This document shows, in pieces, positions 15,871 through 24,942 of a stretch of 64,000 bases of DNA. The notes below the pieces were generated by a model. That model was not told the DNA's origin. It did no database searches and saw nothing but the letters and a program-made list of their open reading frames with translations. The translations under genes and the position numbers were made by a program. This stretch comes from CANMXU01 sp052030545. Its GTDB lineage: Bacteria; Pseudomonadota; Gammaproteobacteria; Enterobacterales; Alteromonadaceae. The stretch spans positions 372,001 through 436,000 of the forward strand of contig NZ_JBPDIH010000003.1 in NCBI RefSeq assembly GCF_052030545.1. Direction: 5' to 3'. Position 1 is the first letter of the stretch. Every line of letters begins with the position of its first letter.

Positions 15871-18240
15871 ATGAATAATAATATAACACGAAGAAACGCC
15901 TTAAAACTTGCAGTTGCTGGAGCAACTACTAGTGTTATTGCATGCACAAACTCCAATTCGACGGTAGCCAAGCAACCAGAACCTCATAACGACCAAGTAC
16001 TTAAAAATAACGTAAAAGATAGCTGGGCAAATACCTTTGACCGCACTTTTATTGGTGGTCAATATTGGGCCAACCCAATGGAAAACTGGGCCGTTGTTGA
16101 TGGCGGTGTTGAATGTTCAGTGACTGGCGGCAATCGAAGTGTTCACGCACTCACCCATCAATTAGTCAATGCTCAAGGTAAGTTTAGTATTTCCGTTGAA
16201 GTACAAAAAATTCAACTCGGTGAAAACGACGGCGGCGCTGCAATTCGTGTAGGTGCAAAAAGCGATTTAAATGAATACCGTAGTAATTGTTTTGAACAAA
16301 AAGGGTTCGATGCTGGGATCCATAAAAATGAATTAGTTTTAGGTACTAAACGTCAGCAATTTAGTACTAATATCAACACCAAAAGCATAACCTTAGTACT
16401 TACTGGCGAGCCACGTTCAGGTGTTGTCGCGCTTAAATTATTAGCATATTTTACCGATAATAATCAGCTTATTGGTGAAGTTAACGACCTTGTCTCATTC
16501 GAAAAACTCCATGGTAACGTGGCTGTGGTTAGTAACTTTACCCATTCAGCAGATAAAGCAAAAATACCGAATGGAACACGCTATCGTTTTGAAAATTGGC
16601 AAATGCAAGGCAATGGCTTTAACCATATTAATGAGCAAAAATTTGGACCTATTTTATGGACCATGTATACCTTAAATGATACACGTTCTAGTGAAGGCTT
16701 TGTGCTTAAACTCAGTGCGTTAACAGGTCCAATGGGGGAAAATGACAGCCAAGACGTTGAACTGCAAGTTAATCAAAATGGACGCTGGCAATCTATCGCG
16801 CGCGCGCAACTTGACCCTGCCGCTTGGCAAGCAACTTTTCGCATCGCCAATTGGAATGAAAAACAAAATACGAAATTTCGAGTTATTTACAATGAACAAC
16901 ACCGCGATGGCACGGTAACCCCAGATATTTATAGCGGCTTGATTCGTGCTAACCCGGTAGGCAGAAAAATGCGAATGGCGGGCATGACTTGTCAAAATGA
17001 TTATGCCTTTCCTTATGCGCCGGTAGCTGAAAACGTGGTAAAACTTGATCCCGATATTGTTTATTTCTCAGGTGACCAAATTTATGAAAACCACGGTGGT
17101 TTCGGTGTTATTCATGCTCCTGCCGCCCCTGCAATTTTAAATTATTTACGTAAATATTATCAATTTGGCTGGTCATTTAGAGAGGCTATGCGTAATGCGC
17201 CAACGGTTTGCCTACCGGATGATCACGATATTCTGCAAGGTAATTTGTGGGGTGAAAGTGGCATTGCCATGAGCGACAGTGCTATTGCCTCTGGCAGAAC
17301 CGACAACGCAGGCGGATATATCTGCCCAACAGAATTAATTAATGTTGTGCATAAAACCCATACCGGGCATCACCCGGAACCTTACGAACGTACACCTTCA
17401 GCACGAGATGTAAGTGTTTACTATACCGATATGGTCTACGGAAATGTGGGCTTTGCCATTATCGCCGATCGCCAATGGAAAAGCGGTCCTGAGCGACTTG
17501 ATATCGAAGTAGGTAAAACCGGCGAGGGAGAAGAGCCAAGCTTTATCAACCCAGACTTTGACCGTGCTGATTTACAATTATTGGGGAAAAGACAAGAAGA
17601 CTTTTTAGCTCAGTGGGCAAAAGACTGGCGCGGCCATACACTTAAAGCAGTATTGAGCCAAACGGTATTTGCAGCTGTTTGTACCCATCAACCTAATCCC
17701 AAAAATTACTTAAAATATGACTTTGATAGTGGCAGTTGGCCTGCGACAGCTCGTAACCGCGCAGTAGAAATAATGCGCGAGTCAAAAGCATTGCACATCT
17801 GTGGAGATACCCATTTAGGGACTTTGTCACAATATGGTGTTCATCAACAGCGTGATAGTAATTGGGCATTTTGTACCCCCGCGATTGCTGCTGGATGGCC
17901 TCGATGGTGGAACCCTGATCAGGTCGGCATTAAAGTGGTTAACCGCCCATCTCATGGCTTGTCACAAACCGGTGAATACTTAGATAGTTTTGGTAACAAT
18001 GTTTATGTCTATGCTGTGGGTAATCCGGTGGTTGGCAAATCAGGTAATCGTTATATAAAGGCACATGAAAAAGGCAGTGGCTTTGGTTTTATTACCTTCG
18101 ATACTGAAGAAAAAACTTATACCGTGCAGGCCTATCGTTTCTTAGTCGACGTTAATGATAATAACGCCGACAACCAATTCCCTGGTTGGCCAGTCACTAT
18201 TCATCAAGATGAAAATATAGGCAAAAACCGAATTAGCTAA
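15871..18240 (+). CDS. Tat-exported PhoD-like metallophosphatase lipoprotein
   Basis: This 789-residue protein starts with a Tat signal (TRRNALK, Arg7-Arg8) and lipobox VIAC with Cys25, so it is probably exported folded and then lipidated. Residues about 45-250 form a beta-rich jelly-roll-like segment (LamG/CBM-like: ANPMENWAVVDGGVECSV, RFENWQM). A fibronectin-like linker follows, then a PhoD-type metallophosphatase domain from about 370, with YFSGDQIYE (Asp402), LPDDHDI (449-454) and HICGDTHLG. An upstream in-frame start at 15838 exists, but GAAGGT precedes 15871 and the Tat motif fits only this start. Its sulfatase and agarase neighbours suggest it acts on a polymer substituent or an ester, not necessarily phosphate. 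The substrate is unknown. Confidence 0.82.
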   Translation: MNNNITRRNALKLAVAGATTSVIACTNSNSTVAKQPEPHNDQVLKNNVKDSWANTFDRTFIGGQYWANPMENWAVVDGGVECSVTGGNRSVHALTHQLVNAQGKFSISVEVQKIQLGENDGGAAIRVGAKSDLNEYRSNCFEQKGFDAGIHKNELVLGTKRQQFSTNINTKSITLVLTGEPRSGVVALKLLAYFTDNNQLIGEVNDLVSFEKLHGNVAVVSNFTHSADKAKIPNGTRYRFENWQMQGNGFNHINEQKFGPILWTMYTLNDTRSSEGFVLKLSALTGPMGENDSQDVELQVNQNGRWQSIARAQLDPAAWQATFRIANWNEKQNTKFRVIYNEQHRDGTVTPDIYSGLIRANPVGRKMRMAGMTCQNDYAFPYAPVAENVVKLDPDIVYFSGDQIYENHGGFGVIHAPAAPAILNYLRKYYQFGWSFREAMRNAPTVCLPDDHDILQGNLWGESGIAMSDSAIASGRTDNAGGYICPTELINVVHKTHTGHHPEPYERTPSARDVSVYYTDMVYGNVGFAIIADRQWKSGPERLDIEVGKTGEGEEPSFINPDFDRADLQLLGKRQEDFLAQWAKDWRGHTLKAVLSQTVFAAVCTHQPNPKNYLKYDFDSGSWPATARNRAVEIMRESKALHICGDTHLGTLSQYGVHQQRDSNWAFCTPAIAAGWPRWWNPDQVGIKVVNRPSHGLSQTGEYLDSFGNNVYVYAVGNPVVGKSGNRYIKAHEKGSGFGFITFDTEEKTYTVQAYRFLVDVNDNNADNQFPGWPVTIHQDENIGKNRIS

Positions 18241-18257
18241 CATTATCATGCAGACGT

Positions 18258-18284
18258 AAACCGAACGCACAGGCCGTTCGGTTT
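18258..18284 (+). terminator. Hairpin between PhoD-like and GH50 genes
   Basis: A perfect 10-bp stem (AAACCGAACG at 18258-18267, CGTTCGGTTT at 18275-18284) has a 7-base loop. The T tract is weak, so it may only partly terminate or may adjust expression of the downstream agarase gene, which starts 27 bases later. Confidence 0.5.
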
Positions 18285-18311
18285 GTAGTGATTTTAACTA
18301 AGTGAACAATA

Positions 18312-20720
18312 ATGAAAATTAAACAAATAATAAATTATTCCAAATTGGGTTTTGTATTCGGTATCGGGGTTATGTCTATCGGTTGTGTCTCAGATAAACC
18401 GACTGAAAATGTCGCCAATCAAGCTCCCAGTGACAACAAGCAACTACTTGCTACACTCTATAGTTTTGAAAAAAATCAATTAGACAGCAGTATTAAACTC
18501 GGTAATGCCTCAAGCCAAATTGTGCAATCGGGTATAGGATTAACAGACGGTACGAATGCACTGAAAGTGACACTAAAAGGCGAAAACAATCCCTATAGTA
18601 GTATCAATTTTGAACCTGAGCTGCCATGGGATTGGAGTCAATATAGTGATTTTAATATCGCTTTCGATATTGCCAATGAAGGTCAGGTTTCAACTAACTT
18701 ACGATTAATTATTTCAGATATTAGTGGTAAATCATTCACCCGAAGCATTTCCATTCCAGTCGGCAAATCTAAGACGTATTATGCCTTATTAGATGGGCAT
18801 GACTTAGGTAGCCCTGAATCAGGATTAACCGAATATCAGGAACTTAACTTAAGCTCAGGTTTACGTTCCAATCCTGCCACGTGGCAGTCTGACGATGTAG
18901 CTTTTGTGCAAATGTGGGGAACAAAAAACCTTAATCTGAAAGGCATTACAAAAATCAGTTTAAATATCGAGCAAAACCTCAGCGATAAAGAAATTACCCT
19001 TGATAATATTCGTTTACGTCAAAACCCAGCATTAGATGCCAATTATTTAACCAATATTGTCGACGAATTCGGCCAAGCCGCCAAAATGGATTTTGCAGAA
19101 AAAATTCATTCATACGACGAATTACTTGCCAAGCGAGATCAAGAACTTGAACAGCTAGGCGATGGCGAATTATTAGCTGACCGATCCAAGTTTGGTGGCT
19201 GGAAAAACGGCCCTAAATTAAAAGCAACGGGCTATTTTCGTACTGAAAAAATTAATAACAAGTGGTCGTTAGTAGACCCTGAAGGGTATTTGTTTTTTAC
19301 CTCTGGTATTGCCAATGTACGTATGTCTAATAGCACCACAGTTACCGGCTATGACTTTGCTAAAGAAACCATTAAACAACGAAGTGCTGACGACTTAACG
19401 CCGGAAGACTCTGAAGGGCTAAATCCACCATCGGCCCAATCGATCCCAACACGTCATGTTGTCTCTGACGTTCGTAAAAATATGTTTCAATGGTTACCTG
19501 ATTACAACGACCCACTGGCAAGCAGTTATGGCTATCGTCGCGAAGTACACTCTGGTCCAATAAAACATGGTGAAGTCTTCAGTTTTTATATGGCAAATTT
19601 AGAGCGAAAATATGGCGAAACTACCCCTTACTCATATATTGAAAATTGGCGCGACGTTACCTTAGATCGCATGCGTAATTGGGGATTTACCTCGTTTGGA
19701 AATTGGGTCGACCCTGTTTATTATGACAACGAAAAAATGCCTTATTTTGCCAATGGCTGGATAATCGGCGATTATAAAACCGTATCCAGTGGTAACGATT
19801 TTTGGGGCGCATTACCAGATGTATTTGACCCTAAATTTGCCGAACGCGCTGATATTACCATTAGACAAATTGCAGACGAAACCAAAGGCAGTCCTTGGTG
19901 TGTCGGCATTTTCGTGGACAATGAAAAAAGCTGGGGTAGACCTGGTGCGCCAGAAACTGAACTAGGCATTGTTATTAATACCTTAAAGCGCGATGGTACA
20001 GAGGTGCCCACCAAAAATATGTTCACTGAAAAAATGCAAGCCAAATACGGTAGCATTGAACAGCTAAACAAGGCCTGGCATACCTCACTCTCTTCTTGGG
20101 CTGATTTTCAACAAGGAGGCTTTGATAGCGCCCCTTCTAACGCAGCCCGCATAGAAGACTATGAATTTTTACTGTACGAGTACGCAAAGCAATATTTTGC
20201 TGTGGTTAACGGCGCGTTAGAAAAGCACTTGCCAAATCAATTGTATATGGGAGTTCGTTTTGCCGGTTGGGGAATGCCGAAAGCCGTAGTAAAAGCAGCG
20301 TCAGAATATATAGATGTGATGAGTGTTAACCTTTACAAGCATGGGTTAACAGACACCACTGCAAAATTTATCGAAGATTTAGATATGCCCGCAGTCATAG
20401 GTGAGTTCCATATTGGCACAACAGCTTCAGGATTTTTTCACCCGGGACTAGTCGCCGCATCAAGCCAACAAGACCGGGCGCGTATGTACGTTGAATTTAT
20501 GAACTCGGTAATAGACAACAATTACTTTGTTGGCGCACATTGGTTTCAATATTTAGACTCACCCATTACAGGTCGCGCATACGACGGCGAAAATTATAAT
20601 ATTGGATTTGTTTCGGTCACAGATACTCCATACCAAGTCATGGTCGATGCTGCGAGAAAAATGCATACTGGATTATATGAACGCCGTTTCAGCGAACTTG
20701 CTACTAAACAGAGCAAATAA
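18312..20720 (+). CDS. GH50 family beta-agarase lipoprotein
   Basis: This 802-residue lipoprotein (lipobox SIGC, Cys25) matches GH50 agarases, which cleave beta-1,4 bonds of agarose, usually exo-wise to neoagarobiose. Residues 45-240 form a CBM-like beta sandwich. The domain entry LADRSKFGGW ... GYFRTEKINNKWSLVDPEGY at about 290-325 is typical of the family, followed by a TIM barrel. Candidate catalytic residues are Glu538 in FVDNEKSWG (acid/base) and Glu698 in IGEFHIGT (nucleophile). Their spacing of 160 is close to that I recall for Saccharophagus Aga50D (Glu534, Glu695). It is the only clear glycoside hydrolase in the window and identifies the locus as agar-directed. Lipidation suggests anchoring to a membrane. 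A strong terminator follows. Confidence 0.9.
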   Translation: MKIKQIINYSKLGFVFGIGVMSIGCVSDKPTENVANQAPSDNKQLLATLYSFEKNQLDSSIKLGNASSQIVQSGIGLTDGTNALKVTLKGENNPYSSINFEPELPWDWSQYSDFNIAFDIANEGQVSTNLRLIISDISGKSFTRSISIPVGKSKTYYALLDGHDLGSPESGLTEYQELNLSSGLRSNPATWQSDDVAFVQMWGTKNLNLKGITKISLNIEQNLSDKEITLDNIRLRQNPALDANYLTNIVDEFGQAAKMDFAEKIHSYDELLAKRDQELEQLGDGELLADRSKFGGWKNGPKLKATGYFRTEKINNKWSLVDPEGYLFFTSGIANVRMSNSTTVTGYDFAKETIKQRSADDLTPEDSEGLNPPSAQSIPTRHVVSDVRKNMFQWLPDYNDPLASSYGYRREVHSGPIKHGEVFSFYMANLERKYGETTPYSYIENWRDVTLDRMRNWGFTSFGNWVDPVYYDNEKMPYFANGWIIGDYKTVSSGNDFWGALPDVFDPKFAERADITIRQIADETKGSPWCVGIFVDNEKSWGRPGAPETELGIVINTLKRDGTEVPTKNMFTEKMQAKYGSIEQLNKAWHTSLSSWADFQQGGFDSAPSNAARIEDYEFLLYEYAKQYFAVVNGALEKHLPNQLYMGVRFAGWGMPKAVVKAASEYIDVMSVNLYKHGLTDTTAKFIEDLDMPAVIGEFHIGTTASGFFHPGLVAASSQQDRARMYVEFMNSVIDNNYFVGAHWFQYLDSPITGRAYDGENYNIGFVSVTDTPYQVMVDAARKMHTGLYERRFSELATKQSK

Positions 20721-20774
20721 AGCGAGTAAATAAAGCGACTTTTCATATTCGTTTAAGCTAAAAACTCATATTGT

Positions 20775-20803
20775 AAAAAGGGAGAATTCATTCTCCCTTT
20801 TTT
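20775..20803. terminator. Strong bidirectional terminator after the agarase
   Basis: GGGAGAAT/ATTCTCCC with flanking A5/T5 gives a 13-bp perfect stem and a 2-base tip at 20775-20802. The A and T runs on either side allow function in both directions. It ends the polysaccharide locus. Confidence 0.9.
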
Positions 20804-21020
20804 GTGTCTGATATAAAAAAACAAACGATAATTAAAAACAAAGCAGTAAAAAATAGCTAGGATTAGCGGGTCAGTCACTATAACTGCACACTTGTTGCTA
20901 CGACAATATATGGAGTGATGACCAAGGTAAATAACCTGACAAAGCGAAAACATAGCGAAACAAGGAGTTACTTAGCAATGAGGTGAGCGTCCATCGAGTG
21001 GACGGTACTGATAAGACATT
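20804..21020. other. Spacer between two terminators
   Basis: This is about 217 bases between the convergent agarase and hflC terminators. The 66-codon frame on the minus strand has no homology I recognise and no ribosome binding site. Nothing else was seen. Confidence 0.6.
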
Positions 21021-21066
21021 AAAAAACGGCCTTGAGTCAATTTATCATTGAATTCGAAGACCGTTT
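21021..21066 (-). terminator. Terminator of the hflX-hflK-hflC cluster
   Basis: On the minus strand AAACGGTCTTCGAATTCAAT pairs imperfectly with ATTGACTCAAGGCCGTTT and is followed by TTTTTT. It lies about 75 bases past the hflC stop codon. Confidence 0.75.
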
Positions 21067-21142
21067 GAAAAATGCTATTGAAACCTGTCAGTTACACAAA
21101 AAATGTTACTGGCGCCATCAACGTTCATGGCTTTTGATTTCT

Positions 21143-22027
21143 TTATCTTGATATAGCGGTATCTTTTAGATAGTGGAAGAAATCACTATCTGGTTTAACC
21201 ACCATAATATCGCTTTTGCTATTAAAACTGTTTTCGTAGGCTTGTAAGCTACGGTAGAAGTTATAGAACTCAGCATCTTGTTTATATGCATCAGCATAAA
21301 CTTTTGCGGCAAGGGCATCACCTTCACCACGCGTTTCTAATGCTTCTTTTTGCGCTGTTGCTAGCATAACAGTCACTTTAGCATCAATAGTTGCACGAAT
21401 GATCTCTGATTGCTCTTGACCTTGTGATCTATGTTCTTTCGCAACGGCAGTACGTTCAGCGCGCATACGGTCATAAATTGAATTACTTACTTCAGTTGGT
21501 AAGTTAATCGCTTTAATACGTACGTCAATCACTTCAATACCTAGATCTTCACGGCTACTTTCAGCACTTTCTAATGCCTTAACCATGATATTAGAACGGT
21601 CACCTGAAACGATTTCACTAATCGTACGAGTACCAAATTCAGTACGTAAGCCGTTATTGATTTTCTGTTTCAATAAAATACGTGCTTTGTCTAGCGAGCC
21701 TGATGTACGTAGGTAGTAAGTTGAGAAGTCAACAATGCGCCATTTAGCAAACGAGTCCACCATCAAATCTTTTTTCTCAGACGTTACAAAACGATCTGGT
21801 GCTTCATCAAGTGTTTGAATACGTGCATCGATTTTTCTCACTTTTTCAATCATCGGAATTTTAAAGTGCAATCCCGGTTCATAAACGCGCATTTCACCGC
21901 TTACATCATCACGTTTAATTTTTGAAAATTGAAAAACGATCCCGCGTTGCCCTTCATTTATGACAAAAACTGAAGAAACAACTAAAACAAATAAAGCTGC
22001 GACAATTAATAAAATAAAATTCTTCAT
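21143..22027 (-). CDS. hflC: HflC, SPFH-domain modulator of FtsH
   Basis: This 294-residue inner membrane protein has one N-terminal transmembrane helix (about 4-24) and a periplasmic SPFH/band 7 domain (GQRGIVFQFSKIKRD, GLHFKIPMIEKVRKIDARIQTLDE). With HflK it forms the large complex that surrounds and restrains the FtsH protease. Length and order match E. coli. It starts 3 bases after hflK and closes the cluster. Confidence 0.97.
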   Translation of the reverse strand: MKNFILLIVAALFVLVVSSVFVINEGQRGIVFQFSKIKRDDVSGEMRVYEPGLHFKIPMIEKVRKIDARIQTLDEAPDRFVTSEKKDLMVDSFAKWRIVDFSTYYLRTSGSLDKARILLKQKINNGLRTEFGTRTISEIVSGDRSNIMVKALESAESSREDLGIEVIDVRIKAINLPTEVSNSIYDRMRAERTAVAKEHRSQGQEQSEIIRATIDAKVTVMLATAQKEALETRGEGDALAAKVYADAYKQDAEFYNFYRSLQAYENSFNSKSDIMVVKPDSDFFHYLKDTAISR

Positions 22028-22030
22028 TGT

Positions 22031-23182
22031 TTAGTTTCTCCCGTCGCTGAATCGATCAGTACGACCAGACGAAGATATCGTAGTATTACTTGCTGGGCGA
22101 TTATTTGAGCTCGACGTGCTGTTTACTTGCGACGTTGGGCGCTGATTGTTATTTTGCTGCTGCATAATCTTATCAAGTGGTAAATACATCATGTTATTGC
22201 CACCATCAACATCAACCATCACTTTACTGGTATTGCTGTACACTTTTTCCATCGTCGCAATGTACATACGTTGACGTGTAACTTCTTTCGCCGCTTGGTA
22301 TTCTGGCAATAATTTATTGAATTTCGCCACTTCACCTTCAGCATCTAGCAATACTTGTGCTTTATATGCATTAGCTTCTTGCTCTAAACGTTTAACACGA
22401 CCACGTGCACGAGGTTCAATTCCACGAGCATAGGCTTCTGCTTCACGTAAATAGCGCACTTCATCTTCTTGTGCGGCAATTGCATCATCAAAGGCATCTT
22501 TTACTTCATTCGGTGGACGAGCATCTTTAAAGTTAACATCAACAATAATTAGGCCCAAGTTATAAGTACTAATGATTTTCTCTAACTCTTCCCAAACCGA
22601 TTGACGCACCATTTCACGACCACTGGTCAAAATGTCATCCATTTTTGCATGGCCAACAACGTAGCGTAATGCACTGTCTAGCGCTTGGCTTAAGCTATCG
22701 TCTGGGTTAGTGACATTAAATACATAATCACGTGCGTTATCAATACGATATTGCACTTGCATTTCAACGTGCACTACGTTTTCGTCTTGCGTTAACATAA
22801 AACCAGACGCAGGTAAGTTACGTGTAGATTGCACATCAATTGGAATAATGTGTTCGATGAAGGTCCATTTCCAGCTTAAACCCGGCTCAACTACACCAAC
22901 ATATTCACCAAAACGTAATTTAATACCACGCTCGGCTTCATTAATGGTGTAAACACAGCTAAATAGGTAGGCTACGGTCGCGATAATAAAGGCAAGTGCA
23001 AAAACAACACCTGAGAAGTTATTACCTGAATTATTTGAAGATGATTTTCCACCGCCAAATACGCCACCAAATTTCTGACCTAATTCTTTAAATAAGTCGT
23101 CTAAGTCAGGTGGACCTTGGTTTTTACCACCTTTGTTTTTCCAAGGATCTTTATCATTATTCCCTGGTTCATTCCAAGCCAT
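22031..23182 (-). CDS. hflK: HflK, SPFH-domain modulator of FtsH
   Basis: This 383-residue partner of HflC has the characteristic Gly/Asn-rich cytoplasmic N-terminus (MAWNEPGNNDKDPW ... DLDDLFKEL), one transmembrane segment at about 58-78 and an SPFH domain beginning VYTINEAERGIKLRFGEYV. The C-terminal tail is Ser/Asn-rich and low complexity. It lies between hflX and hflC as in other gammaproteobacteria. Confidence 0.97.
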   Translation of the reverse strand: MAWNEPGNNDKDPWKNKGGKNQGPPDLDDLFKELGQKFGGVFGGGKSSSNNSGNNFSGVVFALAFIIATVAYLFSCVYTINEAERGIKLRFGEYVGVVEPGLSWKWTFIEHIIPIDVQSTRNLPASGFMLTQDENVVHVEMQVQYRIDNARDYVFNVTNPDDSLSQALDSALRYVVGHAKMDDILTSGREMVRQSVWEELEKIISTYNLGLIIVDVNFKDARPPNEVKDAFDDAIAAQEDEVRYLREAEAYARGIEPRARGRVKRLEQEANAYKAQVLLDAEGEVAKFNKLLPEYQAAKEVTRQRMYIATMEKVYSNTSKVMVDVDGGNNMMYLPLDKIMQQQNNNQRPTSQVNSTSSSNNRPASNTTISSSGRTDRFSDGRN

Positions 23183-23270
23183 GATGCTCTCCGCTAGGTT
23201 GTTTTTTATACTAAAATAAAATTATTTTTTTGTACTAATATAATGAAAACCTTATCATATATTAGTGGTA

Positions 23271-24557
23271 TTAATTTTCAATAAAACCTTCAATTACCGT
23301 TTTATCTTGTTTAACCAATCTATTCCACTCTTTCGCCGGTAATTTGATTTGTAAATGGCAATTACCCTGTTCATCATATTGCTCATCAGCAATACAATTT
23401 AGCTGGTATAATTCGCCTCTAAACTTACCTGCGTTCGGTGGAATTTTTAAATGATGATTAACGATTTGTCTGCCAAGACGCTCCGCCAAAGCTTCGAATA
23501 ATAATTCGATGCCGATGCCTGCACGAGCTGACAACCAAACACGAATTGGCATGCCATTTTCATCTCGGTCAATTCTCGGTTCAATATCATCTAAGTTATC
23601 AATTTTATTGCATATTAATAACTGTGGCACTTCACCAGCTTCAATTTCCGTTAATACTTCTTCGACTTGTTCAATATTTTCACTTCGGCGCTCGTCCGAA
23701 ATATCAACAACATGCAATAAAAGTTCTGCTTCACGTGTTTCGGTTAAAGTTGCCTTAAACGCCGCGACCAAATCATGCGGTAAATGACGAATAAACCCTA
23801 CCGTGTCGGCTAAAATGACTCGGCCAACTTCTTCAACATGAATTTTTCGAAGCGTTGGATCAAGCGTAGCAAACAGCTGATCAGCGGCATACACTTCAGC
23901 ATTGGTGATCATGTTAAATAAAGTCGACTTGCCAGCATTGGTATAACCCACCAAAGACACCGTTGGAATTTCCGCTCTATTTCGCGCACGACGACCTTGT
24001 TGACGTTGACGCTCAACTTTTTCTAAGCGTTTACGAATATTAACCATGCGTTCACGAATTAAACGACGATCGGTTTCTAACTGGGTTTCACCTGGACCAC
24101 GTAGGCCAATACCACCTTTTTGCCTTTCTAAATGCGTCCAACCACGGATCAGGCGAGTACTTACATGCCGTAATTGGGCAAGTTCAACTTGAAGTTTACC
24201 TTCGTGAGTTCGGGCACGCTGTGCAAATATGTCGAGGATTAATGTGGTTCGGTCAACCACGCGACATTGACACAAAGCTTCAATGTTCTTTTCTTGTGAC
24301 GGAGACAGGCTATGGTTAAATAAAATAACATCGGCTTGGTATAAATTCACCGCTTCTGCTATTTCTTGAGCTTTACCACTACCAACAAAAAATTTTGTAT
24401 GTGGAGTATTACGCTTTCCTGTTAATACGTTAAGCGCATTAATGCCCGCTGAACTTACAAGCATTTCAAATTCTTGTAAGTCTTCACGAGCATTTTCATC
24501 AGGAAAATCTATATGAACAAGTATCGCCTGCTCACCAGCTTGATAACGGTCAAACAA
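23271..24557 (-). CDS. hflX: HflX, ribosome-associated GTPase
   Basis: This 428-residue GTPase splits or rescues stalled ribosomes under stress. An N-terminal HflX-specific domain is followed by the Gly-rich GGIGLRGPGETQLETDRR segment at about 148-165 and a G domain with GYTNAGKST (204-212), DTVGF and NKID. It starts 33 bases after hfq, so it is probably cotranscribed with it. Confidence 0.97.
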   Translation of the reverse strand: MFDRYQAGEQAILVHIDFPDENAREDLQEFEMLVSSAGINALNVLTGKRNTPHTKFFVGSGKAQEIAEAVNLYQADVILFNHSLSPSQEKNIEALCQCRVVDRTTLILDIFAQRARTHEGKLQVELAQLRHVSTRLIRGWTHLERQKGGIGLRGPGETQLETDRRLIRERMVNIRKRLEKVERQRQQGRRARNRAEIPTVSLVGYTNAGKSTLFNMITNAEVYAADQLFATLDPTLRKIHVEEVGRVILADTVGFIRHLPHDLVAAFKATLTETREAELLLHVVDISDERRSENIEQVEEVLTEIEAGEVPQLLICNKIDNLDDIEPRIDRDENGMPIRVWLSARAGIGIELLFEALAERLGRQIVNHHLKIPPNAGKFRGELYQLNCIADEQYDEQGNCHLQIKLPAKEWNRLVKQDKTVIEGFIEN

Positions 24558-24590
24558 ATGAGCAATACCAAACAGTTAAGCTATTATTCA

Positions 24591-24851
24591 TTAATCTTGT
24601 TGATCCGATGAGAAATCAGATTGACTGTTAGGAGCTGGCATAGTTGAAACAGCTCTTGCAGGTACAACCGTTGAAATTGCGTGCTTGTAAACCATTTGGC
24701 TTACCGTATTTTTTAGCAAAATAACGAACTGATCAAATGATTCTACTTGTCCTTGTAGTTTAATACCATTCACTAAGTAAATCGCTACTGGAATGCGATC
24801 ACGACGTAAAGCATTCAAAAATGGGTCTTGTAAAGATTGCCCTTTAGCCAT
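24591..24851 (-). CDS. hfq: Hfq, RNA chaperone
   Basis: This 86-residue Sm-like protein forms hexamers that pair small RNAs with mRNAs. Both Sm motifs are intact: QDPFLNALRRDRIPVAIYLVNGIKL and the KH-containing YKHAISTVVPAR. The short acidic tail (SDFSSDQQD) is shorter than in E. coli, as is common in marine relatives. It sits between miaA and hflX in the classical order. Confidence 0.98.
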   Translation of the reverse strand: MAKGQSLQDPFLNALRRDRIPVAIYLVNGIKLQGQVESFDQFVILLKNTVSQMVYKHAISTVVPARAVSTMPAPNSQSDFSSDQQD

Positions 24852-24942
24852 TAGTTGGCTCCTTTTTGTTATTTTTAGTTAAAAATAAATCTTTTCATTT
24901 TTAATCGGTTACTTGGTAACAAACTTAATTATACACCAATGT

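Noticed and set aside
20753..20953. 66-codon open frame on the minus strand between agarase and hflC
   Set aside because: It runs through the agarase terminator hairpin and has no recognisable start signal or family.
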